From assembly GCF_016587355.1 (NCBI RefSeq), contig NZ_BNJF01000002.1, forward strand, positions 1,612,001 through 1,676,000: a stretch of 64,000 nt of DNA, in the 5' to 3' direction. Both the position numbers and the translations under genes were made by a program. Under the pieces are notes generated by a model, which was given only the letters and a program-made list of their open reading frames with translations, did no database searches and was not told the origin of the DNA. Positions within the stretch are counted from its first letter, which is position 1. The number at the start of each line of letters is the position of its first letter. Origin of the DNA: Ktedonospora formicarum (GTDB lineage: Bacteria > Chloroflexota > Ktedonobacteria > Ktedonobacterales > Ktedonobacteraceae). Shown piece by piece: positions 36,960 through 46,379 of the stretch.

Positions 36960-38159
36960 ATGCGTCTACGTTTTCCACTATGGTTGAAGAGGCTCGTGAA
37001 AATTTTTGCGCTTGTGCTGCTGCTTCTCGTTCTTGTACTTGTATCCGGCCTGGTCTTTATCGGAGTGCGGCATGAACAAACGTTGATATTACCAGCCCCC
37101 AATGGCTCCTATGCTATTGGCAGGCAGGAGTATGTGTGGACTGACAAGGCACGTGTTGATACGCTTGCGCCACGAGCAGGAACAAAGAGGGAGTTTGTCG
37201 TGTGGTCCTGGTATCCTGCAGTGAGCATGCCAGGCGCACGGTCCGCTCCGTACCTACCCCAGAAGTGGGGACAGATAAGTGATCAGGAACAAACGATGCT
37301 TGGCCTGTCGCTCAAACAGAGGAGTACGTCCATCCAGACTCATAGCATTGAGGGCTCTCCACTTGCGAAGAGCAAGACCAGTTATCCAGTACTTATCTTC
37401 GAGCCGGGTATGGGCAACACCCCCACACAATATACGACCCTGCTTGAAGATCTCGCGAGTCACGGGTACATCATCTTTGCCATCACGCCAATCTATAGCG
37501 CCAATATTGTGGTCTTTCCCGATGGACACGTCGCCAGATCGACGCCCGCTGGGAATCCGGAGTATGACTCTGCCCCACTTCTCAATATCTGGTCACAGGA
37601 TGTTCTCTTTGCCATGGACCAGCTAGAGAAGCTGAACACGGATCCGGGCACGATGTTTACAAAGCGTCTCGACCTGACGCGCCTGGGTGTCTTTGGGCAT
37701 TCCTTTGGGGGTGCGACGGCGGTTCAGGTCTGCCATATGGACTCACGTTGCAAGGCTGGCATTAATATGGATGGCTACTTGACTGGTGATACGACTCAGA
37801 TGAGCCTTACACGTCCATTTCTGTTTCTCCAAAGCGATATAGGCTCCTGCTCAGATTCCGGATGCCAGTCCTTCCAGCGCGATATACACACAGTCCAGCG
37901 CACAATTGCGCAAGGCGCAAGCTACAATGTGTGCATCAAGGGCGCGGAGCATTTCAATTTTTCTGATTATGCTCTCGATAACGCCCCCTGGATATTGCGC
38001 TCCCTCGGTGCTCTTGGCCCTATAGACGGGGCGCGTGGTCTACAGATCACGCGGGCCTATGTCCTGGCTTTCTTTGACATGTATCTCAACCACACACCCT
38101 CCCCGCTCTTGCAGGGAAAGATAAGCGCTTACCCAGAAGTCCAGTTTCTTGCCCCTTAA
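36960..38159 (+). CDS. Membrane-anchored alpha/beta hydrolase (PAF-acetylhydrolase-like)
   Basis: 399 residues. A single N-terminal transmembrane segment (residues about 12-37) anchors the protein; the rest would face outward. The nucleophile elbow is GHSFGGATAV, and an earlier segment PVLIFEPGMGNTPTQY forms the oxyanion region, as in type II platelet-activating-factor acetylhydrolases. Asp in INMDGYL and His in GAEHFNFSDY plausibly complete the triad. AGGAG precedes ATG 36960, 27 bp after the permease. It probably trims a lipid or ester that the ABC transporter handles. Confidence 0.85.
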   Translation: MRLRFPLWLKRLVKIFALVLLLLVLVLVSGLVFIGVRHEQTLILPAPNGSYAIGRQEYVWTDKARVDTLAPRAGTKREFVVWSWYPAVSMPGARSAPYLPQKWGQISDQEQTMLGLSLKQRSTSIQTHSIEGSPLAKSKTSYPVLIFEPGMGNTPTQYTTLLEDLASHGYIIFAITPIYSANIVVFPDGHVARSTPAGNPEYDSAPLLNIWSQDVLFAMDQLEKLNTDPGTMFTKRLDLTRLGVFGHSFGGATAVQVCHMDSRCKAGINMDGYLTGDTTQMSLTRPFLFLQSDIGSCSDSGCQSFQRDIHTVQRTIAQGASYNVCIKGAEHFNFSDYALDNAPWILRSLGALGPIDGARGLQITRAYVLAFFDMYLNHTPSPLLQGKISAYPEVQFLAP

Positions 38160-38308
38160 CACGTTCGTTCTTCTCCTTGTGGAGTGATATAGCATAGTTC
38201 TACAAAGAGGATCTTCTATGATCCAACCATTGTGCAAGCGAGCAGCAAAACGTATGAGCGCCTCAATCTGGCGCTGGCACAACTATCACAGGGCAGCAGG
38301 ATCGATTT

Positions 38309-38861
38309 ATGAAGTATTGGAGGTGCTATAAAGCAGAGTTGTTCTCGATTACATTGAAGCATCCTTTCTCTTCGCTCTCCCTGAGGCATTTAGAGGCAGA
38401 GAAGGAGCAATGGTGTGTTCCGCGTCACCTGGGTATTATTATGGATGGTAATCGAAGATTTGCAAGGGAACATCAGATTTGGAACACAGACCGAAAACAA
38501 TTTGGTCATGCCAGGGAGCAGAGAAACTGGAAGAAATTCTGCATTGGTGCTACGAGCTAGGCATACATATTGTTTCAGTATGGTGCCTCTCTCTCAATAA
38601 CTTCCAACGTGATCGGGCAGAAATAGATGTGATCTTTGACTTGGTGAAAAAAAAGTCAGGCGATTTTGTTCAACGCTCTGATGTATAAACCAAACAAACA
38701 CGTTTGCGTTTTCTCGGCGAATTGTAGCATCTTCCCCTGGATGTTCAGGAAGCGATCCATTACGCGGAAGAGTCTACCAAAGGGTATGATCACTATCACT
38801 TAAATGTTTGCCTTGGGTACGGTGGACGATGTGACTTCATTCGCGAAAACTTGCACATGAG
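38309..38861 (+). pseudogene. uppS: Undecaprenyl diphosphate synthase-like gene, broken
   Basis: Recognisable cis-prenyltransferase pieces lie in different frames: PRHLGIIMDGNRRFAREH (the catalytic Asp motif), GAEKLEEILHWCYELGIHI with SVWCLSLNNFQRD after a shift near 38513, and after a further shift and a stop, LDVQEAIHYAEESTKGYDHY with LNVCLGYGGRCDF. The gene ends abruptly at about 38861, where a TnpB tail begins, so the C-terminal third is missing. Confidence 0.82.
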
Positions 38862-38987
38862 GTTATTGCTGCTCAGAATGTTCACGTCGTGAGTTCCACG
38901 GCGTTCGCCTGTAGAGAGGCTGTAAGACCCAGCGCGGTGAAAACCAAACCAGGGAAGCCTCAACGAAGCCGGAAACCCTCGAAGTGA
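38862..38987 (+). pseudogene. tnpB: TnpB C-terminal remnant plus right-end sequence
   Basis: A 41-residue tail, VIAAQNVHVVSSTAFACREA followed by VRPSAVKTKPGKPQRSRKPS. It corresponds to the last part of TnpB, just after the third RuvC aspartate (compare DANAANN in the longer copy at 41680). A small stem CCTCGA/TCGAGG follows, as expected for the element's right end, where the guide (omega) RNA is encoded. The insertion cuts the uppS gene. Confidence 0.72.
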
Positions 38988-39074
38988 TTCGAGGAATTCC
39001 AAATTCCTACCAAACACAAGACCCCTGGGAAGCAATGACATGAGATGCCCCGAATTTTAAGGTTGGGGGAAAAA

Positions 39075-39114
39075 GGCAAGAGCAATGCCAAGGAAAAGAG
39101 GCATTGCTCTTGCC
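39075..39114 (-). terminator. Intrinsic terminator of CPBP protease gene
   Basis: A perfect 15-bp stem (39075-39089 with 39100-39114), 10-nt loop, followed on the minus strand by CTTTTTCCCC. It sits about 90 bp past the protease stop codon. Confidence 0.8.
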
Positions 39115-39206
39115 CCAATTGACAGCACCCCAAAGGATGGGAGAGATGACATTTGCCAAAGTGGCAGGAATAACATCCTATCTGACCAGTTTTTGGCTCT
39201 GTTCTC

Positions 39207-40211
39207 TCATTCGTTTTTCGGAGATAGTTCAGATGAAGGTGTTTGCCCAGAAGATGATCGCCGAGAGAGGTGTGCTGGACCAGCAACGATGATCACCACC
39301 AATGCCACAAGGCATTGTGCTACCACCCCTTGCCAATGCTCCCAAAGCGAAAGAGGGAGATAGAGGGCAGTGATGTTGAGTGCATTGTGGAACAAAAATG
39401 TCATCAAGACACTCCCTCGTGTGTGATTGTAAACCCAGGTAAACAGAATGCTGTTCGCAAGAGTGCCGAGCGCGAAGACGAAGAACGGAGTAGTGGATTG
39501 AGACGTTCCTGGTATGAAGTAGAATGGAAGGTGCCACACTGTCCACAAGACACCAAGGATGAGGCTTGCTCCCAAGGCACCGTACCGATCCTGGAGCTTT
39601 GGCAGGGCAAATCCGCGCCATCCTGGTTCCTCCCCCGCTGGACCACCAAGCAGACCGCCGAGAAGAAACAATGGGACGATCAGAAGCCAGGGATTGATGC
39701 CGGCGGGAAGAGGAAGAGGAGGTTGCTGGACCACTGGAGGATGGGCGAAATCGAAAGTAGGCCCTCCTAGAAAAGATGTTGCCACCAGGGCAATGCATGT
39801 CACAAGGGCCGGTTCGAAGAGCACCACGAGATACCACCAGGGGTTGACTCGCCAGATGAACAATTGGCGGAAAAAGGCGCGCATCCCTTCCTTGCCAGCG
39901 GTTATCGCTGTAACCAATAAAGCAGCAGGGAGCGGTCCAATACTGCCCACAAACGTGAGGGGAAAGATGAGACTGGATGGGAGAGAGAGGAAGCCGTGAG
40001 CAGAGAGAGCTACCAGACCCAGCAAGAGCCATGAGAGAGCGTAGGTCAATACAAAGTAAGCGACGAGTGGATGGGATTTCCAGACCCGAAACCGCTTCTT
40101 CCTCTCATTTTCCCCCTGTTCTTTTAGACTTATTTGCATGTTATTCTTCTGTTGTTCTTTTAGGTTTGCTTGCATTGTATCTCTACAATCCTCCTGTGTT
40201 TTTGTTTCCAC
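39207..40211 (-). CDS. CPBP-family intramembrane metalloprotease
   Basis: Up to 334 residues with about eight transmembrane helices after a charged cytoplasmic N-terminus. The CAAX-protease/bacteriocin-immunity signature is present: EEPGWRGFALPKLQDR (motif 1, E-E-x-x-x-R), WHLPFYF (motif 2 His) and FHNALN (motif 3 His). Bacterial members cleave prenylated or hydrophobic peptides, and some give immunity to bacteriocins. The start is uncertain: GTG 40211 or ATG 40175; neither has an ideal ribosome binding site. No peptide precursor gene is adjacent. Confidence 0.87.
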   Translation of the reverse strand: METKTQEDCRDTMQANLKEQQKNNMQISLKEQGENERKKRFRVWKSHPLVAYFVLTYALSWLLLGLVALSAHGFLSLPSSLIFPLTFVGSIGPLPAALLVTAITAGKEGMRAFFRQLFIWRVNPWWYLVVLFEPALVTCIALVATSFLGGPTFDFAHPPVVQQPPLPLPAGINPWLLIVPLFLLGGLLGGPAGEEPGWRGFALPKLQDRYGALGASLILGVLWTVWHLPFYFIPGTSQSTTPFFVFALGTLANSILFTWVYNHTRGSVLMTFLFHNALNITALYLPLSLWEHWQGVVAQCLVALVVIIVAGPAHLSRRSSSGQTPSSELSPKNE

Positions 40212-40296
40212 AGATAATATCTCTCATGGCTGTTTCTGAAGTATGTCAAAAATGTTACGAAAGTAATGCATTTTGTCATTTCAGACGTTCTCCCAG

Positions 40297-40319
40297 GTGA
40301 AATTGGTAGACCTTTCAGC
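40297..40319 (+). repeat. 23-bp inverted repeat, copy 1
   Basis: Exactly complementary to 43064-43086. The pair flanks the TnpB and UPF0158 genes, 2.7 kb apart. Both copies read VKLVDLSA in the same protein register, so they may be remnants of one coding family rather than element ends. Confidence 0.6.
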
Positions 40320-40565
40320 GAATAGTAGGCTCTTCCAGAAGATGCTTCTGTGCCATTCATGTGTCCTGGCAGAATTGAGAGAGACGAGTAGAAGGGGGGT
40401 GACCATTGGAAAAATCGCTCTTTTCTCATGGAGGAAAGGGTCATAATTCGTTTTTATTTCTTTAGATAGGTGTAGGCAAATAGTGACATCTCTTCCTCTT
40501 GCCAAAGCTGTGTTTTTCTGGTATATTTGTTCTACTTACGACACAGAGGGAGGAAGCGCAACCGG

Positions 40566-41704
40566 ATGATCCGTGGGTATCGGGGAGAACTTGACCTCAA
40601 TAATCGGCAAAAGACGCTCTGCCGTAAACATGCTGGAGCCGCTCGCTGGGCCTTCAATTACGGTCTTCGCCGCAAACAAGAGGCCTACAAAGCTGGGCAG
40701 AAAACGCCCACCGCCATCGATCTGCATCGCGAGATCAATGCTCTCAAGCCCTCTGAGCCTTGGATGCGCGAGGTCAGCAAGTGCGCCTTCCAAGAGGCTT
40801 TGCGTGACCTGGATGCCGCCTTCAAGCACTTCTTTCGCAAGTGCCGGCTCAAAAAGGGGGGGCATGGAAAGGCTCGTGTGGCTATCCCCGCTTCAAAAGC
40901 CGGAAGAAGGCCATCGGTGGTGCCCGCTTCACCGGGAGCATTCGGGTGTCTGCGGGTGCCATCCAATTGCCTCGTTTGGGAATGCTCCGACTCAAAGAGC
41001 ACGGCTATTTCCCTCTGGGCGGCAAGATCAGCAGTGCGACCATCCGTGAGCAAACAGGCAGGTGGTATGTCTCCATCTGTGTGCACGAGCAAGCAGGGGA
41101 AGCGAAAGACCCCCAGAGAGCCACAGGTGACGTCATTGGGGTTGACCTGGGGATTAAGTGGCTGGCGACCCTCTCTGATGGACGCACCTTCGAGAATCCC
41201 AAGGCACTGCGCAAGAAGATCACGATGTTAAAACGCCTCTCGCGGCGCCAGAGTCGCAAGGCCAAAGGATCACGCAATCGCCAGAAAGCCAAGCTGCGCC
41301 TCTCACGGATGCACGCTCGGATCGCCAACGTGCGCCAAGACGCTTTGCACCAAGCAATCGCCCAGATCGTGGCGAGAACCAAGCCCGATCAAGAGCGGCC
41401 GCGTGTGATCGTCTTAGAGGATTTGAATATTGCAGGTATGCTCAAGAACCGCAGGCTGGCTCGAGCGATTGCGGATGTGGGCATGTACGAGTTCAAGCGG
41501 CAGATGCTCTACAAAGCCGAACAGGCAGGGGTGAAGGTGCTGCTGGCCTCCCGCTGGGAACCCTCTTCAAAAACCTGTTCGTGGTGTGGCTGGATCAATG
41601 AGGCGCTCACCCTTTCAGATCGAGTCTTTGTCTGCCTGGAGTGTGGAAGCGTGCAAGACCGAGATGCCAATGCCGCCAACAATCTCGCGGCGTTGGCACA
41701 ATGA
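40566..41704 (+). mobile_element. tnpB: TnpB (IS200/IS605 OrfB) with a frameshift at seven Gs
   Basis: Two frames together give a TnpB of about 380 residues. The N-terminal part (RGYRGELDLNNRQKTLCRKH, then WAFNYGLRRKQEAYKAG) runs to a GGGGGGG tract near 40857. The rest, in the -1 frame, has all nuclease features: GVDLGIKWLAT (first Asp), VLEDLNIAGM (Glu), CSWC and CLEC zinc pairs, and DRDANAANNL (third Asp). The G7 tract fits the X-XXY-YYZ slippery pattern, so -1 slippage could make full-length protein; a sequence error or a real mutation is equally possible. No tnpA is present. The start is ATG 40566 with AGGGAGG upstream. Confidence 0.85.
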
Positions 41705-41850
41705 ACGTGGCGTACCGCAAGTTCTGCGGGAAGTGACGCCTGTGGAGCAGGTGTAAGACAAGCGAAACGCTTGCAATCTGCGTTGTACCCCTCGAGGGTT
41801 GAAGCAGGAACCGAACACGAAATGTGGACTGTCCATGTTTGGGTAAGTTT
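41705..41850 (+). ncRNA. Predicted right end and omega RNA region of the TnpB element
   Basis: In IS200/IS605 elements the guide RNA is transcribed from the end of tnpB through the right end. This stretch contains short stems (for example ACCCCTCGAGGGTT near 41786) and no ORF. The exact element end, and thus the guide, cannot be fixed from one copy. Confidence 0.45.
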
Positions 41851-42216
41851 CGGAGAACGGTAGGCGCAAGGTGGCCGATTGATGTCACGAACAGGTTTTT
41901 TGTCACATTGGAGAAGCGTGGTGCAATGGCCTGAGGAGACAATTTATGAGAGAATTGCCGAGAAATAGAGAGAACAATTGACAGCTCATCACGATCTCTG
42001 GGTGTGATAGCCACGCTTGACAGCTACGCCAGTAGACAACCACAGACCTCCAGACGAAAATATGGATGAAATGGCTTGTAATGAGCACGCAGTAGAGAGA
42101 GATGTTGGTGGACAGCTATCTCCAAATCATCAATTGTGTACTTTGAGGAGAAAAAATCAAAGCACCTCACCAAAAAGAATCACCCAACTTCGGGCATATG
42201 TTGAATGACAGGCCCT

Positions 42217-42674
42217 TTATTCTTGAATAATGGGAAACGGCAAGCCCATAAGCCACGCCTTTATCGCTTCATAGAGACGTTCATCCCTCCACTGATACCA
42301 TGCCTGTATCCACGTTTCGCCCATGCTCGATAGGACTGCCTTAAATCGTCTGAATGCCCCTTTTCCCATTAATGCAAGAGAAAGTTTTTCAGCAGCCTGC
42401 TCATTTTGTGGAGCAACCAGTTGATCAACAAACGCTCGCATCCAGAGATATGCCTCCCTAGATGGGATACTTTCAATAGGCAGATAGATGTCGTCGTTCT
42501 CCTCTATGTCTTCTGGCTGCGCATCTTGCTCGTCGTATATCGAATCCAAGACTGAAATGAAGATGACTTCGCCCGTTTGCGTATTCAAATAATAGGAATA
42601 CCCCCGCTTGCATCTTGCATCGCAACCTCAAGCATATCTTCATCGATGTGTTTGCCATTCGGTAGTTTCCACAT
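42217..42674 (-). pseudogene. UPF0158-family protein, one frameshift
   Basis: MWKLPNGKHIDEDMLEVAMQ starts at ATG 42674. A one-base change in a GGGGG run near 42592 breaks the frame; the next register continues NTQTGEVIFISVLDS, then YLWMRAFVDQL, EKLSLALMGKGAFRRFKAVL and WRDERLYEAIKAWL, the conserved UPF0158 core. Repaired length is about 152 residues, normal for the family. Function unknown. The homopolymer position makes a sequence error plausible. Confidence 0.75.
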
Positions 42675-42963
42675 AGCAGCCAGTGTCCTTTGCTCGCTTT
42701 TTCTTTGGTATACCTGAATGGAGTATAGCATAGGCTCTTTCCTACAGAGAGTTCGTACACAATACAACTCAGCGCGCCTTTTGTCATTGCTCCAAGCTCA
42801 TAGTATATTAAGAGCAGAAGTCATCTGATGTCACCCAAAGGTGTTCAGGACCTAGAAAGATTGACAAAAGACCTGGCAGAGCTATTAGAGATCACGCTCT
42901 AGGAGCGTATGGCGAGAGGAATGGAGAGGTGAACCTGCGCATCTTCGTCCTTCTCACCCTGAC

Positions 42964-43182
42964 TCACTTGTCTCTTCCTTCTTTCCATTGCTCACTGAAG
43001 AGGTGCCTCATAAGAAGGAAAAAGAGGAAAGGGAATGGAATCATTCCAAAGAGTCTACGATCTGCTGAAAGGTCTACCAATTTCACAAATGTTTCCTTTT
43101 GAGCAAGAATCTCTTGCTTGCTGAAATATCTCCACATCTCGCAAATGTCTTTAGAGTCGTCTTTTACTTGGAGCAATCCCAA
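42964..43182 (-). CDS. Small hypothetical protein carrying the inverted-repeat sequence
   Basis: 72 residues from TTG 43182: GLLQVKDDSKDICEMWRYFS, then KETFVKLVDLSADRRLF, and a hydrophobic C-terminal stretch (PFPFLFFLLMRHLF). The VKLVDLSA segment recurs near 40297 on the other strand. There is no clear ribosome binding site and no family that I recognise. Confidence 0.3.
   Translation of the reverse strand: MGLLQVKDDSKDICEMWRYFSKQEILAQKETFVKLVDLSADRRLFGMIPFPFLFFLLMRHLFSEQWKEGRDK
43064..43086 (-). repeat. 23-bp inverted repeat, copy 2
   Basis: Exact complement of 40297-40319; weaker similarity continues for about 15 bp (GTAGACTCTT against GTAGGCTCTT). See copy 1. Confidence 0.6.
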
Positions 43183-43707
43183 ACGGGCCGTATCCCCTCT
43201 TTAGAACAAAAGGACCAGTAGACCCATAGCAATTCTTCGACCTGTTGCAATCCCATGTATAAATTGGTGCGTTTTGCTACAGTCGTTGCTACAGCGGTTA
43301 ATGTCTTGCGAGTGCCGAAGGAGAGATGCGGTCCGGTTTGTTTGTGGGTGTTTGTTGTTATCCTCTTGATGCTTGAAATCTAGCCTCTCTATTTGTCGGT
43401 GTTGGTATTTTCTTGTAGAAGTTTGCCGATGTCGCTGTACTAAATGCTGTACTTGTTGTTCTATTTTGGTGTCTCAATTGGTGCCAGGTTTGATGTAGAA
43501 AGAGATATTTAAATTGGTTAGTATATGAACCATTTTATTATTATGAACGTATCGACTAATCCTACATGTAATTCGCTCAATAAATATCTCTTTACTACAG
43601 GGCTTTGGTCAACCTTTAGAATATGAGAATGAGAGGGTTGTCTTATCTCGTTTGCGTTTTCAACGTGAAGTAAAAGTAGGTATCTGATATTAGAAAAGAG
43701 ACTTTGT
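43183..43707. other. AT-rich intergenic region with a repeat half
   Basis: No gene is seen. TGTCTCAATTGGTG at 43470-43483 recurs at 45193-45206, with looser similarity over about 45 bp. The pair brackets the intact histidine kinase gene. Confidence 0.4.
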
Positions 43708-44907
43708 ATGTTTCAGGCACGTCCAGGTGATGCTTCGCGCGAAAAGTTATCACAAAGCAAGCGAAGACAATGTCAATTCATTGCACAGTACCAAGATTTT
43801 CGGCACTCTTATGTATTTGGGTATATAGTTTCAATTCTTCTTATTTGTATTCTCATTGTCGTGGAATTGCTCAATAAATATATTTCTCCAGAAATTCCCT
43901 ATATCGTTGGGTTTCCTTATTCTCTCACTGCCATTCTTGTTGCCTTGGTATGGGGAGCAGGGCCTGCGTTAGTTGCTCTTGTGCTTGGGATGATTGTTGT
44001 CTTTGCATTTATTGTTCCTGGCCTCCTGACTACTAACATTCTAAGAGACATCGTCATCCTTGGGCCTTTTATCCTTCTCTTGGTTCTAACCCTAGCAATA
44101 GTCATTCGCCTAGAACGTTCTCATCTGAATCTCTATTGTGTTCATAAGAATCTGGATGCAACCAATCAAAGTATTTTACAAATGAATCAACAGCTTGAAC
44201 AAGCCAATGCCTTGAAAGATTATGTTTTCACGCGGGCAGCACACGAGCTTCGGACACCGCTCACGACTATTCTCGGTCGGACACAACTGATCTCTTCTCG
44301 TTTGCAGAAAACAGGGGAGACGCCAGAAAACTGGGCAGCAGTACGGAAGTATATTCAAGTGGTTAAAGCACGGGCAAATCAGCAACGAGCATTACTTGAA
44401 AGCCTATTGTATCTGTCCCGTGTACAGCTAGAGCAGGTTCCTTTAAATTTAACTCCCTGTGATCTTGAAAGTCTTTGCCATGACGTGCTCAAAGAGCAAC
44501 AAACGCCCTCAGAACATCTCGTTGAGTTTTCTTTTCCAGAGACTCCTATTTTGATTATGGCTGACAAGAATCTTCTTACCCCAGCTCTTACGCGGTTAAT
44601 AAGCAATGCGATGATGTATTCACCGCACAACTCTGTTGTCACTATAGGTGGATACGCAGATGAGAAGCATGTCGTGCTTTATATCCATAACGATGCTTCT
44701 GCGCTTTCCCCAACGCAATTAGCATATCTGTTTGAACCTTTTTATCGAACATCTGAGGTGGAAAATGCCTCTCTTCCAGGATGGGGCCTTGGCCTTACAA
44801 TCACGAAGGGAATTATCGAGCGACATAGAGGGAAAGTTTGGGCAGAGTCCTCTCAAGATGAAGGTGTTACTCTCTTTGCTCAATTTCCTGTCATGATTTA
44901 TAAGTGA
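43708..44907 (+). CDS. Membrane-bound sensor histidine kinase
   Basis: 399 residues. Four or so transmembrane helices between residues about 35 and 130 resemble the DUF4118/KdpD-type sensor region (VGFPYSLTAILVALVWGAG). A coiled-coil linker follows, then the DHp domain with TRAAHELRTPLTTILGRTQ and the HATPase domain with N-box RLISNAMMYS, FEPFYRTSE and GWGLGLTITKGII. The G1 box is weak (IHNDASALSP instead of D-x-G-x-G), which may affect ATP binding. The ribosome binding site is weak. No response regulator is adjacent. Confidence 0.87.
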   Translation: MFQARPGDASREKLSQSKRRQCQFIAQYQDFRHSYVFGYIVSILLICILIVVELLNKYISPEIPYIVGFPYSLTAILVALVWGAGPALVALVLGMIVVFAFIVPGLLTTNILRDIVILGPFILLLVLTLAIVIRLERSHLNLYCVHKNLDATNQSILQMNQQLEQANALKDYVFTRAAHELRTPLTTILGRTQLISSRLQKTGETPENWAAVRKYIQVVKARANQQRALLESLLYLSRVQLEQVPLNLTPCDLESLCHDVLKEQQTPSEHLVEFSFPETPILIMADKNLLTPALTRLISNAMMYSPHNSVVTIGGYADEKHVVLYIHNDASALSPTQLAYLFEPFYRTSEVENASLPGWGLGLTITKGIIERHRGKVWAESSQDEGVTLFAQFPVMIYK

Positions 44908-45517
44908 AAGTGGCTTGATTTTCTCTTTCCGTGTACCTCTAACGAGGAACAGAGTGTACTGGAGCCATTTTCAGTATTATCTGCTTGACATTGATATGTA
45001 TTAAGAAGGCAAGAAGTTAGTTTATCTATTCTACTTCTCGTCTTCTTGTAGTGTAGATGGGGAGAGTTGAACTACGCCACGGCCTATTTTTGGCTGGCTC
45101 TATGCCTGATTTCATAGGCTTATAAAGCGGCTCCGAGAATTCTGTTTATCGAAGTTTGTCTAATGATTTCCTCTGTTGTTGATCGTCTTTGATGTCTCAA
45201 TTGGTGTCAAATTTGGTTTATAGTCGAATTGTCGATCAATATTTGTTGATACCTTTCACACTTCTTCTCCTTCTTCGAGAGAGAAACTGTCTGCTTCATA
45301 ATCGCATCCAGACCCTAGTAGCGTTGTAGCAACAAGAAAAGAGGACTATCATCGAATTGATTAAATGCTCCACCACGATAGGAGAAAAGTGTAAAGAAAT
45401 GGGTCACATCAAAATCTACAAGCAGGAGAGCATGTGAACCGAAGACATCTATAAACGTGTTGAGAAAGGGATGCCGCAGTGCGTAGATAACACCTCCATC
45501 CCAAGCACTATCTATAA
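44908..45517. other. Intergenic region, possible gene end cut by IS6
   Basis: No confident gene. A minus-strand frame ending at 45315 (YALRHPFLNTFIDVFGSHAL) looks protein-like, and its 5' end would lie beyond the IS6 left end at 45518, so it may be the tail of a gene interrupted by that insertion. Confidence 0.35.
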
Positions 45518-46379
45518 GGGTTATTGTCAACTTGGGGATAGACCCGAACACTATGCTAAATAGCCCCATGAAAACAAACGCTCCTGCTTCCGACTATACA
45601 GGTTTTCGTTTTCCATCGAGATTATCAGCCATACTGTGTGGCTCTATTTTCTTTTCTCGATCAGTTTCCACGATGTCGAAGAACTCCTGGCACAGTGAGG
45701 GATCATTGTCACCTATGAAACCGTGCGCCAGTGGTGTTCAAAGTTTGGTCAGATGTACGCGAATGAACTGTGCCGTCGCTGCCCTCGTTGTGGTGACACA
45801 TGGCACATGGATGAAGTCTGCCTGAAGATCAATGGAAAAACGCACTGCTTATGGCGAGCGGTAGATCAGGATGGCAAAGTGCTGGATATTCTGGTGCAAA
45901 GCCAACGGAACAAACAAGCGGCGAAACGCTTCTTTCGAAAGCTACTCAAAGGGCACCAGTACATCCCGCGTGTGATCATTACAGATAAACTGAAGAGTTA
46001 TGGAGCAGCGAAACGTGAGACCCTGCCTGGTGTAGAGCATCGCCAACACAAACGATTGAACAATCGAGCGGAAAACTCACACCAACCCACATGGTTGCGC
46101 GAAAAGAAGATGCGACGGTTCAAATCAGCCAAACAGGTCCAACGCTTTCTCTTTGCATTTGGCCCTATTGCAGGCCATTTCCAACCGCGACGTCACTGTT
46201 TGACTGCCGGGGAATATCGTCCCCTTTTCCAGGACCGATTGCAAACATGGAATGAAGCGACTGGAGCAAAACAAGTCGCATAACCATCGGTATCCCTCCA
46301 TTTTTCATGACCCATCTGCATCTTTCTTCGCCATACCTCAGCAATATGCTTCTTTTTTCTGGTTAAGTTGACAATACCC
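45518..46379 (+). mobile_element. IS6-family element, copy 2
   Basis: Terminal repeats are visible: GGGTTATTGTCAACTT at the left (45518) and the complement of GGGTATTGTCAACTT at the right (46365-46379), giving an element of about 862 bp. No 8-bp target duplication is seen. The right end abuts the stop codon of a histidine kinase gene. Confidence 0.78.
45568..46283 (+). pseudogene. IS6-family transposase, copy 2 (5' lesions)
   Basis: From 45723 the frame is intact: WHMDEVCLKINGK (first D), VIITDKLKSY (second D), NNRAENSHQ (E) and a normal end. The 5' part is broken: after YTGFRFPS the register shifts near 45620, and an in-frame TGA replaces the residue that is Glu in copy 1 (AERG). Copy 1 has a sound 5' part and a broken 3' end, the reverse of this one. 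Confidence 0.82.

Noticed and set aside
42217..43182. A toxin-antitoxin pair formed by the two small minus-strand genes
   Set aside because: One is a UPF0158 protein and the other has no recognisable toxin or antitoxin fold. They are 290 bp apart and not coupled.
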